NCBI RefSeq assembly: GCF_024918955.1
Contig: NZ_CP103423.1
Location: 682,001 to 746,000 of the forward strand
Reading direction: 5' to 3'
Source of the DNA: Mesomycoplasma molare
Lineage (GTDB): Bacteria > Bacillota_I > Bacilli_A > Mycoplasmatales > Metamycoplasmataceae
DNA length: 64,000 nt
A program made the position numbers and the translations under genes. A model generated the notes under the pieces. That model saw nothing but the letters and a program-made list of their open reading frames with translations, was not told where the DNA came from and searched no databases. The first letter of the stretch is position 1, and each line of letters begins with the position of its first letter. This document shows positions 37,302-47,784 of this stretch, one piece after another.

Positions 37302-38162
37302 TTAATATATTTCCAATATACCCTTTATTCTTTTTAGTTCTAAAAAATCAAGTATTTCAAATGTTTCTTTGGAAGTGCTGATTCTTAATCTTATAGAATC
37401 TAAATCATAATTAGTTTTTGCTTGTGAATTTAATTTTATAATTTCTCTAAATAAGTAAACTTGCTCTTTAGCTTCTAAAAGTTTTTGTTGCATAGGTAAA
37501 GAAAAATCATCTATATGTCTATATATAGAATCTATATTAGAGTATTTATTTAATAATTTTTTTGCAGATACTTCCCCGATTCCTGGAACTCCTTTTATAT
37601 TGTCAGATGAATCACCTGCAAGTGCTTTAAAATCAATTATTTGTTTTGGAAATAAATCTTCGTTAACAAAAAAATTTAAATAATTTCATTCTGTTATTTC
37701 TTGTCTTTTTTTACTTATAACAGATACATTTTTATCCACTAATTGTAATAAATCTTTATCATCTGAAAAAATAAAAATTTGATTTTCATCGCAGTATCTT
37801 TTAGCAATTGTTGCTATTAAATCATCTGCTTCATAACCTGGCACATTTTCATATACTATATTAAGAGACTTTAATATTTTTTTTATTCAATCAAATTGAA
37901 CCCATAATTCTTCTGGAGCTTTTTTTCTACCTTCCTTATAATTTGCATATAATTTGTGTCTTTCTGTTTTTTCCTCAGAATCAAATGCTAAATATAAATA
38001 ATCTGGATCAACGTAATTAATAATGTTAAATAAACTATTAAAAAACGCATTTATTGCAGAAGTTGGTGTACCTGTTTTATTAGTCAATTTTGTATAAAAT
38101 GTTCCATAAAATGACTTGAAAAGTAGTAAATTAGCATCTACTAGTAAAATTTTTTTATTCAT
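37302..38162 (-). CDS. 5'-3' exonuclease (PolA N-domain only)
   Basis: 286 aa. It removes RNA primers and flaps. The acidic metal sites are ILLVDANLLLFKSF, YLAFDSEEKTERHKLYANYKEGRK, GYEADDLIATIAK and FSDDKDLLQLV; the helix-hairpin-helix is GVPGIGEVSAKKLL. There is no polymerase domain, as is normal in mycoplasmas where Pol I is reduced to this part. GAGGGAG precedes the start and the start overlaps the dnaE stop by eight bp. Confidence 0.93.
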
Positions 38163-41082
38163 ATAACTCCCTCAAGGTTTTTGAAATATAATATTTGTCA
38201 TTTTTCTTCATTATTTCAAAATAATACAATTTTTTTACTTCAATTTCCTTTATTTTTTCTCACGCTTTTCAAAACACAAAAACATCTATAGTTTTTGAAC
38301 TATCTTTTAAAGTTAAGATGCCCATTTCATTTTTGTTTTTATCAAATATTGTTTTTTTAGAAATAACTCTTAGTGGTAAAACATATTGCGTATCTACATG
38401 CATATTTTCTAATTTTATATCGGTTTCATATTTATTAGGTTTTTCTTTAGAAAAAATCATCCCTAAATAATTTAATTCATTATCTTGAATTAAAGAGATT
38501 TCATTTTTATCTATAAAATTATTTTCACTAGAAAATAATAAATTATTTTCCTTTAATTTTTCATAAATAGTTGTATTTATTTTATGTTCATCATTTTCTT
38601 TGTCTATAACTAAATCTAAAGATAATAAAATTTCATTATATTGTTTTAATAAAAATGATGGTGAACCAAACTCTCTTAAAGTATTAGAATTGATTAAAAT
38701 TTTTATAACGGAATCTCCGATATTATTTAATTTCATTTTTAAGCAAAAATCAAAAAATGAGCTAAATTTTTCACTTTTTCTAATGTCGATAATTTTATTT
38801 GTAGCTACAGTCCCCAATCCTTTTATCATTATTAAAGGTAAAAATATTTTATTATTATCAATCACACAGTTATTTGTAGAATTATTAATATCAGGAGCTA
38901 TTATTTCGTAACCCATTTCTTTAGCTTCCAAAACATATTTCTTTATAGTTTCATGAGAGCCATTTGCGTTATTTAAAAGCGCTGAATAAAAATATAATGT
39001 GTAATTTGTTTTTAGATACGCCATTTTATAAGCTAATATTGCATAAGCAACAGCATGAGCTTTATTGAAACCATATTCAGCAAAGTGCTCAATTTTTTCA
39101 AATATATTTTTAGCTGTTTGTTCATCATATCCTCTACTTAAAGCTCCTAAGAAAAATTTATCTTTTATAGGTTGTATTTCATTGAAATTTTTCTTTGAAA
39201 TTGCTTTTCTTAAAATATCAGAATCAGAAAAACTCATTCCAGAAATTTGTTGACAAATTTTCATAATTTGCTCTTGATAAACAATAATACCGAAAGTATT
39301 TTTAACAATTTCATCAAATTCATTTGAAATAGACGAAATATTTTCTAAACCACTTTTTCTTTTGGCATATACATTTATATTTTCCATAGGTCCTGGTCTA
39401 AACAATGAAATTATCGCTATTACATCATCCAAAGAAGAAACTTTTACTTTAAGTAAAGTACTTTTCATACCAGGAGATTCTAATTGGAAAATTCCATTAG
39501 TTTTGGCTTGTGAAAGTAGAATATTGGTTTTTAAATTATATGTCGGCACATTTTCAAATTTAATATCTAAGTTTAAATTTTCCTTTATTAAAACCAAAAT
39601 ATCTTTTACCACTGATAAGTTTTTTAATCCTAATAAGTCTATTTTTAGTAAACCAAAGTTTTCTAAGTGTTCCATCGTAAATTGCGTTTCTAACAAATTA
39701 TTTTCTGTGTAAAGAGTAGGAACAAAATTATTAATTTCCTTGTTACTTATAACTATTCCGGCCGCATGAGTACCATGTTGTCTAGGTAAACCTTCTATTT
39801 GTTTTGCTATATTATAAACTTCTAAATATTTTGCATTGGAGTTTATTTTAGCCTTTATTTTAGGGATTGCTTCGTATGATTCTTCTAAAGAAATATCATT
39901 TTTAAATAATTTTGTTATTTCATTAACTTCAGAAACAGAAATGCCTTTAACTCTCGCTATGTCTCTAAATGCCATTTTTGCACCTAAAGTTTGAAAGGTA
40001 GCGATTAATGCTACATTTTTTTCTCCATATTTATTAAATAAGTATTTTATAACTTCATCTCTTCTAGTATCTTGAATGTCAATATCAATATCAGGCATTG
40101 AAACTCTTTTAGGGTTTAAAAATCTTTCAAAGTATAAGTCATATTTTAAAGGATTAACTTCGGTAATATCTAGAACATAGGAAATTAAAGAACCAGAAAC
40201 AGAACCTCTTCCTGGGCCTATAAATATTCCTTGTTCTTTTGCTCATTTTATTAAATCCCAAATAATTAAAAAGTAATCTGCAAATCCTAGATTTTCTATA
40301 ATTTCTAATTCATACTTTATTCTTTGTAAACTATCTTTATATTTTTTTAATTCTTCTTCTTTTAGTTTTAAATTTTCTTTTACTATTTTTTTTAAAAAAG
40401 TATTAGAATCTAAATTTAAATTATTTCTAAATTTGGGTAAAGTATTTCTTATTTTAGGAAAAACTATATCTATTTCTCTAATTATTTTTTCAATTCTTTC
40501 TTTTATAATTTCATCTAAAATTACTTCTTCTGTAAAATAATTATAAAAATTATTTGATTCTAAACTTTTACCACTTATTTGTAATAAAGATTCTAAAACT
40601 TTGTTTTCATCTTTAGAAAACATTCTATTTTCCTTTATAAAAATAGAATTTTCTTTATTGAGGTCATTTGTAGAAATAAAATAATTTTTAATATTTAATT
40701 CTTCTTTGTTCTTTGCAAAATAACCAAAGATAGGGTGATCAATTACAATAATATTTTCATTATCTAGCATAGATAAATTTATATATTTTTTTTCATAGTA
40801 TAAAGAACTTAATTTAGATAAATGAATGAATCCTTCATAATTTTTAGCCAAAATTATAAAACGGTAGTTTTCTACATCTAAATCGATTCCGATTATCGGT
40901 TTAATTCCATTAGATTTACACTCTTCTAAAAAATACGCTATACCAAACATAGAATTTCTATCTGTCAAAGACAAAAAAGGTATATTTTCCTTTTTAGCAT
41001 ATTCAACCATTTTTTTTATAGTTAAAGTAGATTCTAAAAAAGAATATTCACTAATATTATGCAAATTATATTTATTATTCAA
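38155..41082 (-). CDS. dnaE: DNA polymerase III alpha subunit DnaE
   Basis: 975 aa. Mycoplasmas use this with PolC for replication. N-terminal PHP domain: HNISEYSFLESTLTIKKMVEYAKK and LTDRNSMFG. The catalytic motif is MPDIDIDIQDTRRDEVI, with GPGRGSVSGSLISY before it, and the tau/beta contact region GYDEQTAKNIFEKIEHFAEYGFNKAHAVAYA. It starts with TTG at 41082 after a strong GGAGGA. At 975 aa it is short at the C-terminus relative to E. coli. It heads the long operon ending with the HU gene. Confidence 0.95.
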
Positions 41083-41121
41083 AATTCCTCCATCTTTATA
41101 AAGTAAATAATTTGATAAAAA

Positions 41122-41141
41122 AAAGGAATTGGGATTCCTTT
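41122..41141 (-). terminator. Terminator of tRNA-Cys/Arg
   Basis: AAAGGAAT-ccca-ATTCCTTT followed by TTTTT on the minus strand, between tRNA-Arg and dnaE. Confidence 0.85.
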
Positions 41142-41156
41142 AGGTCAAAAATGATA

Positions 41157-41233
41157 TGGCGCGCCCGAGAGGAGTCGAACCCCTAACCTTTTGGGCCGTA
41201 ACCAAACACTCTGTCCAGTTGAGCTACGGGCGC
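41157..41233 (-). tRNA. tRNA-Arg(ACG)
   Basis: Acceptor GCGCCCG/CGGGCGC, anticodon loop TTACGGC, encoded GCCA. A34 would be deaminated to inosine. Confidence 0.95.
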
Positions 41234-41235
41234 TT

Positions 41236-41310
41236 TGGAGGCACCAACCGGATTCGAACCGGTAATCAGGGTGTTGCAGACCCATGCCTTGGCCGTTTGG
41301 CTATGGTGCC
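41236..41310 (-). tRNA. tRNA-Cys(GCA)
   Basis: Acceptor GGCACCA/TGGTGCC, anticodon loop CTGCAAC, encoded TCCA. Confidence 0.95.
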
Positions 41311-41345
41311 ATAAATACATTTTAAATTATACAATAAATAAAATT

Positions 41346-42149
41346 TTATTTAAAAGAATTTAAAATTTTCGCAACTCCTCCCCGTCGTTTTCTGGGTCCA
41401 ACTGTGTCCGCTATTTCCCTTAGTCTTTTTGAGCCGCTTTTTAAAGCAATTAAATTGCCTACAATATTTTTTGTAGATGAATCATTCATAGAATCTCCTA
41501 TATGCATAGAATTTGAAAGATCTATGTTTAATAAATCCGCTATTTTTTTAGCAGCATTACCTTTGGAACAACCTTTTTTTGTAATTTCTATTGCAAAGTT
41601 TTTACCTACAACTTTAGCTTCAACTTCATTAGAAAACTTTGTGTTTAATAGATTCAAAATTTTTTTAATTTTCTTTTTAGATCTACTAATTAATAATATT
41701 TTATTTAATTCTTTTGAAAAAAAATCAGAATATTTTTTAGGCTCGAAATGTGAAAATCAAGAAAAAACTCTGTTTCAAACACCTCTTCCATATATTATTT
41801 CACCAGGATTTGCTACAAATGTAATTTTTAAATCCTGTACCTCTTTTAATATAATTTCTACAACATCGCTTGAAATTTTAGAATTTTCTAATTCTTTAAA
41901 ATTTTTATCAAGAATAATAGAACCATTTTGGCATACAACAAACTCTGCATTAATATTTAAAGCTATATTTCTTACCTCATTTGAAAAAACTCTACCTGTT
42001 GATATTACAACAGGATGATCTTTGGAGTATTTCAAAACTGCATTTTTATTTTTTTCACTCATCCTAGCCCAAACACCAATACCTTTATCAAGTAATGTTC
42101 CGTCTAAGTCTAAGAAAAGTAAATTCGGCTTTTTAATTGGAGTTTTCAT
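41346..42149 (-). CDS. Cof-type HAD-superfamily phosphatase
   Basis: 267 aa. Motif I LFLDLDGTLLD, motif II VVISTGR, motif III lysine in KKGCSKGNAAKKI and motif IV MHIGDSMNDSST are all present with a C2 cap between. Substrate unknown; the family acts on phosphosugars and cofactors. It is a second member of the family seen at 20693. No ribosome site; TATAAT ends six bases before ATG 42149, so the mRNA is probably leaderless. Single gene, divergent from the ZIP transporter. Confidence 0.85.
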
Positions 42150-42220
42150 TATTCAATTATACTTATAAAATTTATAAATTGTGATAAAATATAGTTGTTT
42201 TTTAAAGTAGAAAGGAAAAA

Positions 42221-43162
42221 ATGTTCCCATTTAAATCTCAAAATTTTAATGGAAATATAGATCTTGCAATTCTTGTTAATCTAATAATTTATATATCAAT
42301 TCTTTTAGTTATACCTATAAGTATTGTTTTATTAATTGCAAAAATCAAGCCTACAATTAAAAAAAGCACTAACATTTATTTATACGCTTTAAGTGCTGGA
42401 ATGCTTTTAATAATTGGAACTGTTGGTTTTTTAAGAGAAAGTTATGAAGTTTTAGAACGCAATATTCACGAACAAGCTTATTTAGCGGACTTTTTAGAAG
42501 CTAATGAATTAAATGAACAATTTTTAGTACTTTTAATTGTGGGTTCTGGTTCATTTATAGGAATAAGTAGTATTTTTGTTGTTAGATATTTCTTTGTTAG
42601 ATTTTTTGGAGTTTCTGAATCTCATCAAAATCATGATGAACATGGTCACCATGATCATATTGTAAACTTTGCAGATATTGATAATCCGAAATCAGCTTGA
42701 TTAGCTATACTTCTATTATTATCGCATAGAACTATAGATGGTTTTATTTTAGGTGCTACAGTTGCTAAAATGAGTTCAGGTGAACCTTTAAATATTGGAC
42801 TGATAGTTACTTTTAATATCCATATAATTATTGAAATTTTAATTGTTTATTATAGACAAGTGCAATATGGACAAACAATAAAAAAAGCTGTTATATATAA
42901 TTTAATTACAACTTTACTTTTAGTACCAATTATGACAATAGGTGCTTTTATAAATAGATTTTTAAATTCAGTTTGGTGATTATTACCTCTAATAAATTCA
43001 TCTGGTGGTTCGATTTTAACTTTTGTTGTTGTAATTGAATTAACTCCAGAATTTATTCATTTAAGAAATAGAACAAAAAAAGAATGATATTTAGCATTAA
43101 TTGCATTTGCTATCGGTATAATTATGACATTAATGTTATTGGCATTTCACAGTCATAGTTAA
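42221..43162 (+). CDS. ZIP-family metal transporter
   Basis: 313 aa with about eight membrane helices. A histidine-rich cytoplasmic loop (SHQNHDEHGHHDH, near residue 145) is the hallmark of ZIP zinc/iron permeases. The metal site of helix IV normally reads HN..EG; here the helix has LSHRTIDGFILGATV, and helix V has FNIHIIIEILI for the usual H.PE, so the site is shifted. ELTPEFIH near the end adds another acidic-His pair. Zinc uptake is likely, the metal not proven. AAAGG precedes the ATG and TAAAAT is a likely -10 box. Terminator follows. Confidence 0.75.
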
Positions 43163-43178
43163 TATTAAACAAAAATGA

Positions 43179-43204
43179 AAAACACACAAAATAATGTGTG
43201 TTTT
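43179..43204. terminator. Bidirectional terminator
   Basis: AAAACACAC - eight bases - GTGTGTTTT, between the convergent ZIP and lipoprotein genes, with T-rich sides on both strands. Confidence 0.85.
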
Positions 43205-43207
43205 ATT

Positions 43208-45175
43208 TTATTTATTTTTGATTTTGTATTTTAATTTTTCTATAGTTTTTATTACATCTTCACTTATTTTATCAGCTAAAATAACTTCAAAGTCTTTAGA
43301 ATTAACTCTAGAAAAGGCATTTTCATCAAAACTTTTTAGCGTGGAAGGGAGATAAATTTTTTTAAAGGAAGTTAAATTATTTAAAAAATCTCTAGGAATT
43401 TTTTCTATTCCTTCTGGAATAATTATTTCTTCAATATTTTTATTAAATGAAAAATCATTTTGTTTTAGCTTTGTAAAGGGATGTACTATTAAAGTTTTAT
43501 TAATATTGTTAGGAACATAAACTATATTTGTAAAATCAGAATTATATAAAATTCCCCCAAAACTTTTATATCAGTAATTACCAGGTTCTACTAAAATTTT
43601 ATTTAATTTTTCTGCTTGAAGTGAAGATTTTAAATCTTCTATAACTTTTACAGTTTTGGGTATAGTAATTTCGGTATTTTCATATTTTCTAGGTACGACA
43701 AGTAATATTTTCATGTCTTTACTAAATAAAACACCATTTTTTGAAGAAAAGTACTTATTATTAGGATGTACTTCAAATCTTTTAACATTATAAGTGCCAC
43801 CTAAATAATCAATTCTTTCAATGTTTTCACCTATATATAATACATCACTAGTTTGTAATGTTTCCTGTGAAATGCTTACAACTTTATATTTTTCATCAAT
43901 AATTTCTAATGGTTTTTTTATACTTTCATCTTTATTATTTAAATTTTTAAATACAGAAAATCCTCTATTGTATTCATATTCAAAACCGCCTATAGGTTGG
44001 TGCGCATCTATAATTTTATATGTTCTATGTAATCTGGAAAAATTTTCAACTGGTGAATTAAAATTAGCATCTCCTCCTCACGTAGGATCTGAGTGAAAAA
44101 AGTTTTTACCCTCTTCATCATAAACTAAATTTCATTGATGATCACCGTATCTTGATCAACCAATAACCACAACATTTTTCACACCAATAGAATCTAGCAT
44201 AGCTTTATATAAATTACTATATCCTCCACAAACAGCAAATTTATTTTTATATGCTCTAACCGGATCTATCTCTGCAGTAATATCGCCATTATGTGCATAT
44301 CTTAGATTTTTGTGAATTCAATCATATATAGCTCTAATTTTGCTCATTCTTGTTGATTTTCCCGAAGTAATTTCCAACGTTTTTTCTAAAATAAACTTTT
44401 TTGCATTTTGTTGTTCTTTATGTTTATAATAATCATTTATTTTTTCAACAGAAAATAAATTCATAAAATAACGACTTTCTTCATTTATCAAAATATTTTC
44501 ATCTAGTGTTTTATTGTAGTCTTTAACAACGTTACTTGTGTTGGTATTTTTTTCTTCTGTATTAAAGTCTTTTACTTCTTCTGCACTAGTATAGCTTTTT
44601 ATGACTTTTTCAAAGGCACTACTTAAAATTTCTTTTTGTTTTCCATAAAATTCATTTAAGTTTTTATATTGTTTGGTCATTACGAAATAATAAGTATCAT
44701 TTATAATATTTTCTAATTCATCTTTATATTTTTTATATTTTAGTTCCTCTAAACTTGTTTCGATAAAAGATGTTACTTCACTTTTTAATTGAAAATAAGA
44801 CTCTTCATTACTTGAATTTTTTTTCACTTTGGAAGTATCTGAATTTTCTTCTGTTTTTTTATCTTGCTTTTGTTCGTTGTTCTTTACTTCATTATTTTCG
44901 TTTGCTACTTTTTTAGTTTCTAAATTTTTATCATCTTTCTTGTTTTCAATATTGATATTGTTACTTGTAAAATCAACTTTAGATGTTTTTTCTTTTTCTT
45001 TATTTTCACTTTTATTTATAGAATTATCAACTTTAGTTTTTAATTTAATTTTTGAATTTTTTTCTTGCTCTTTATTTTCTTTATTTTTTATTGTACTTTG
45101 TATTTGATAATTGCAGGATGAAACTAAAAACGGAATTGAGAAAACTAATAATACTTTAAAAATTTTATTTTTCAT
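43208..45175 (-). CDS. Lipoprotein with transglutaminase-like domain and LRR-like tail
   Basis: 655 aa. The signal peptide ends in the lipobox VSSC (Cys about residue 21). Residues 25-125 are a low-complexity Lys/Asn/Glu linker. A transglutaminase/protease-like core follows from about 270: FAVCGGYSNLYKAML supplies the Cys, GDHQWNLV the His and SDPTW the Asp of the catalytic triad. The last 200 residues look like BspA-type leucine-rich repeats (EITIPKTVKVIEDL, IEEIIIPEGIEKIP, KKIYLPSTLKSF). It would sit outside the cell. Cross-linking, proteolysis or cleavage of host proteins are possible roles. AGGTG precedes the ATG; monocistronic. Confidence 0.8.
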
Positions 45176-45309
45176 ATTACACCTAGTAAAAAATAGTATT
45201 GTATATAAATTTTAATCTAAAAAATAAAAAAGAATAAAAAATCCCCATTTTATTGGGGGGGGCGTATTTAAACAAAATTATTTATGTTTAAATTAGGTCA
45301 TATTTGAAA

Positions 45310-45385
45310 TGGTGGCTCCGACAGGAATCGAACCAGTGACACACGGAGCTTCAATCCGTTGCTCTACCTACTGAGCTACAGAGCC
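45310..45385 (-). tRNA. tRNA-Phe(GAA)
   Basis: Acceptor GGCTCTG/CGGAGCC with one G-U pair, anticodon loop TTGAAGC, encoded CCA. Last gene of the eight-tRNA operon. Confidence 0.95.
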
Positions 45386-45386
45386 A

Positions 45387-45463
45387 TGGCGGTCCAGACG
45401 GGGATCGAACCCGCGATCTTCTCCGTGACAGGGAGACGTATTAAACCACTTTACCACTGAACC
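45387..45463 (-). tRNA. tRNA-Asp(GUC)
   Basis: Acceptor GGTTCAG/CTGGACC, anticodon loop CTGTCAC, encoded GCCA. Confidence 0.95.
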
Positions 45464-45464
45464 T

Positions 45465-45540
45465 TGGTTGCGGAGATAGGACTCGAACCTATGACCTTCG
45501 GGTTATGAGCCCGACGAGCTGCCAACTGCTCCACTCCGCT
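45465..45540 (-). tRNA. tRNA-fMet(CAU), initiator
   Basis: Initiator features: unpaired position 1-72 and three G-C pairs closing the anticodon stem (GGG-CTCATAA-CCC). Encoded CCA. Confidence 0.93.
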
Positions 45541-45607
45541 ATATTAATGTTGAAATTAATAACAACATTTTGGAATTATTTTTAAGCTCTTTACTTATTA
45601 ATAATAA

Positions 45608-45698
45608 TGGCGGGCAATGAGGGATTTGAACCCCCGCGGGCGGTGAAGCCCCTGCTAGTTTTCAAGACTAGTCCCTTCAGCCTCTTGGGTAATTGCCC
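45608..45698 (-). tRNA. tRNA-Ser(UGA)
   Basis: Acceptor GGGCAAT/ATTGCCC, long variable arm, anticodon loop CTTGAAA, encoded GCCA. Confidence 0.94.
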
Positions 45699-45699
45699 A

Positions 45700-45776
45700 T
45701 GGTGGACCCAACTGGACTCGAACCAGTGACCGACCGGTTATGAGCCGGTTGCTCTAACCAACTGAGCTATAGGTCC
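45700..45776 (-). tRNA. tRNA-Ile2(CAU, lysidine)
   Basis: CAU anticodon with acceptor GGACCTA/TGGGTCC and AACCGG anticodon stem as in tRNA-Ile2. Its slot between Met and Ser in the Ala-Met-Ile-Ser-fMet-Asp-Phe order supports Ile2, whose C34 is modified by TilS. Confidence 0.8.
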
Positions 45777-45810
45777 AAAATTTTTTTATTAACCCGTTGG
45801 GTTTCCATAT

Positions 45811-45887
45811 TGGTGGCTCCGAAGAGAGTCGAACTCTTGACCTTTCGGGTATGAACCGAACGCTCTAACCAACTGAGCTACAGAGCC
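45811..45887 (-). tRNA. tRNA-Met(CAU), elongator
   Basis: Acceptor GGCTCTG/CGGAGCC, anticodon loop TTCATAC, encoded CCA. Assigned elongator Met by order in the operon; its acceptor is the same as that of tRNA-Phe. Confidence 0.85.
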
Positions 45888-45888
45888 A

Positions 45889-45965
45889 TGGTGGAGAGGA
45901 AGGGAGTCGAACCCTCTACCTCCTGCGTGCAAGGCAGGCGCTCTAGCCAGGTGAGCTACCCCCCC
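45889..45965 (-). tRNA. tRNA-Ala(UGC)
   Basis: Acceptor GGGGGGG/CCTCTCC with two G-U pairs, anticodon loop CTTGCAC, encoded CCA. Confidence 0.94.
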
Positions 45966-45970
45966 AAAAA

Positions 45971-46047
45971 TGGTGAAGAAGACAGGATTTGAACCTGCGA
46001 CCACTACGACCCAAACGTAGCGCTCTGCCAAGCTGAGCTACTTCTCC
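45971..46047 (-). tRNA. tRNA-Pro(UGG)
   Basis: Acceptor GGAGAAG/CTTCTTC, anticodon loop TTTGGGT, encoded CCA. First gene of the operon; minus-strand TATAAT at 46055-46060. Confidence 0.95.
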
Positions 46048-46156
46048 GGTATTTATTATAGCATAATTTTTATTTTTTATAAGAACTTTTTTTATTATTT
46101 AAATTATTTATAAAATATAAAAAAATTAAAAAGTAAAAATTTAAGTTAATAAAAAA

Positions 46157-46181
46157 GATATTCAGATTAAAATCGAATATC
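46157..46181 (-). terminator. Terminator after the signalling-like gene
   Basis: GATATTC - eleven bases - GAATATC followed by TTTTTT on the minus strand, 13 bp past the stop at 46194. Confidence 0.75.
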
Positions 46182-46193
46182 TACATTATTTAA

Positions 46194-47783
46194 TTATATA
46201 TAGTAATAATACTTATAACCTATTTTATCTATTATTTGTTCATCTTTTATTATGGTCTTTTTATTTTCATATATTATCATTATCTCTTTTTCTTGAGCTA
46301 TTTTAAACAATGATTCTAAAGTTAACACATTAAAATTATCATCTATTTTGCTTAAAATTTCACTAGATATAACTAAAAATTTAGGTTTTAGTTCTATTAA
46401 AAGAGAAAATAATGAATTATTCATTTTTTCTATGTATAATCCCCATCTGTCGAATTCTTTATTTTCTTCAGTTATTAATTTTTCCTTCGCTCTTTTAACG
46501 AAAGTTAAAAAACTTTTTATTTTAATAATTAGATTAGACGTGTTTTTATCAAATGATGAATAATTATTTAAAAAAAGGTCAGTGTAAGTGAAAATAAAGT
46601 TTGATTTGTCTGAAACTTTTTTATCTAAATCTTCTAATAAAATTTTTTCAGCTATTTTATATTTTTCTCTATAAGACAAATATTTTCTAGTTTCTAAAGG
46701 AATATCTTCTAACTGAATTTGTCCTATTTTTCTTTTAAGATTTCTTATTTCTAAATTTATTTTATTTAATTCATCTTTTTTAATTCAATTTTTTAAATTT
46801 TCTAAAGCTAAATTGTATTTCTCTAATTCCTCGGCATCTTCCAAAAAATAAGGATGTTCTAATTCAAATATTGTTTTTGATTCTTTAGATTTTCATAAAG
46901 AAAAATTAATAATTTTTTTGATTTTATTATTATTTAAAGTTGTTTTTGTGTTTGCTTTATTGTCTATTATTACTATTGATTCATAATTAAAAAAGAAATT
47001 ATTTTTAAATTTATTAAACTTTTTTACTAAATTACTTTTTAAAATGTTAATTTCCTTTTTACTATTGCTAGTAAACATAAAACTTAGGTTACCATCATCA
47101 TAAACTATTTGTTTAATTTTTATACTAAGTAAAAAATTAGTTTCAATAATTTTTTCAACAATGTTTTTATAAACATCTTCCTTTATGAATCAACGAATTA
47201 AAGAAAAACTAAAAAATAATGAATATCTTTTCTTTGTTTTTGTCTCATATGTTTTTTTAATCTTTAATTTTTTATACATTTTAGTTCAAAATCTGTATTC
47301 AAACTTTGCATAATTATTTTTTTGGATAATGATCGTTTTATCCTCATCATTTTTTGAAAATATAAATTTATATTTCTTTGTAGATTCCTCTTTTCTTTCT
47401 TTTTCTAATAATGAAAATTCAATTTCTTGATTTGATCAATTTTTTAAGATTTCTAAAAATTGAACTCTATCTTTTGTTTTAATATTTTTAGCAAATTCTG
47501 ATATATTTACTCATTTTCCGTTAAAAATATCAGATTTATTTTTAAATATTTGTTCTGCACTATCTTTAAATTTAGAATCTATTAAACGAATTCTTTGATT
47601 TTTATCGTCAAAAACTAAGGGAACTAAAATTGAAATATTTTTTCTTCTTTTCTTTTCAAAATTTATATACGAAAATAAGAAAAAAATAGAGGCAGTAAGA
47701 AATAAAAAAAATATTAAAAGTGTTAAAAAAATCTCTAAATGATTAGAAAGCAATAAGGCGAAAATATCTTTATTATCATTCAT
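46194..47783 (-). CDS. Membrane protein with degenerate PAS-GGDEF-EAL-like layout
   Basis: 529 aa. One membrane helix at about residues 15-40. The soluble part looks like three degenerate signalling folds in order: a PAS-like region (residues 50-140), a GGDEF-like region (YSLFFSFSLIRWFIKEDVYKNIVEKI near 185 and the strand NLSFMFTSNSKKE where GGDEF would be), and an EAL-like end (LIELKPKFLVISSEIL, then LESLFKIAQEKEIMIIYENKKT, then IIDKIGYKYYYY) that mimics the K-I-D and A-EGVET and GY-F blocks of EAL. No GGDEF or EAL catalytic residues remain. I think a related mycoplasma family is called MHO_4530, but from memory only. It follows pcrA by one base. A scaffold or sensor role is a guess. Confidence 0.55.
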
Positions 47784-47784
47784 T

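Noticed and set aside
41404-42018. 204-codon open frame on the plus strand
   Set aside because: Antisense to an intact HAD phosphatase with all four motifs.
45777-45810. Terminator inside the eight-tRNA operon
   Set aside because: AACCC/GGGTT is a short stem without a T run on the minus strand.
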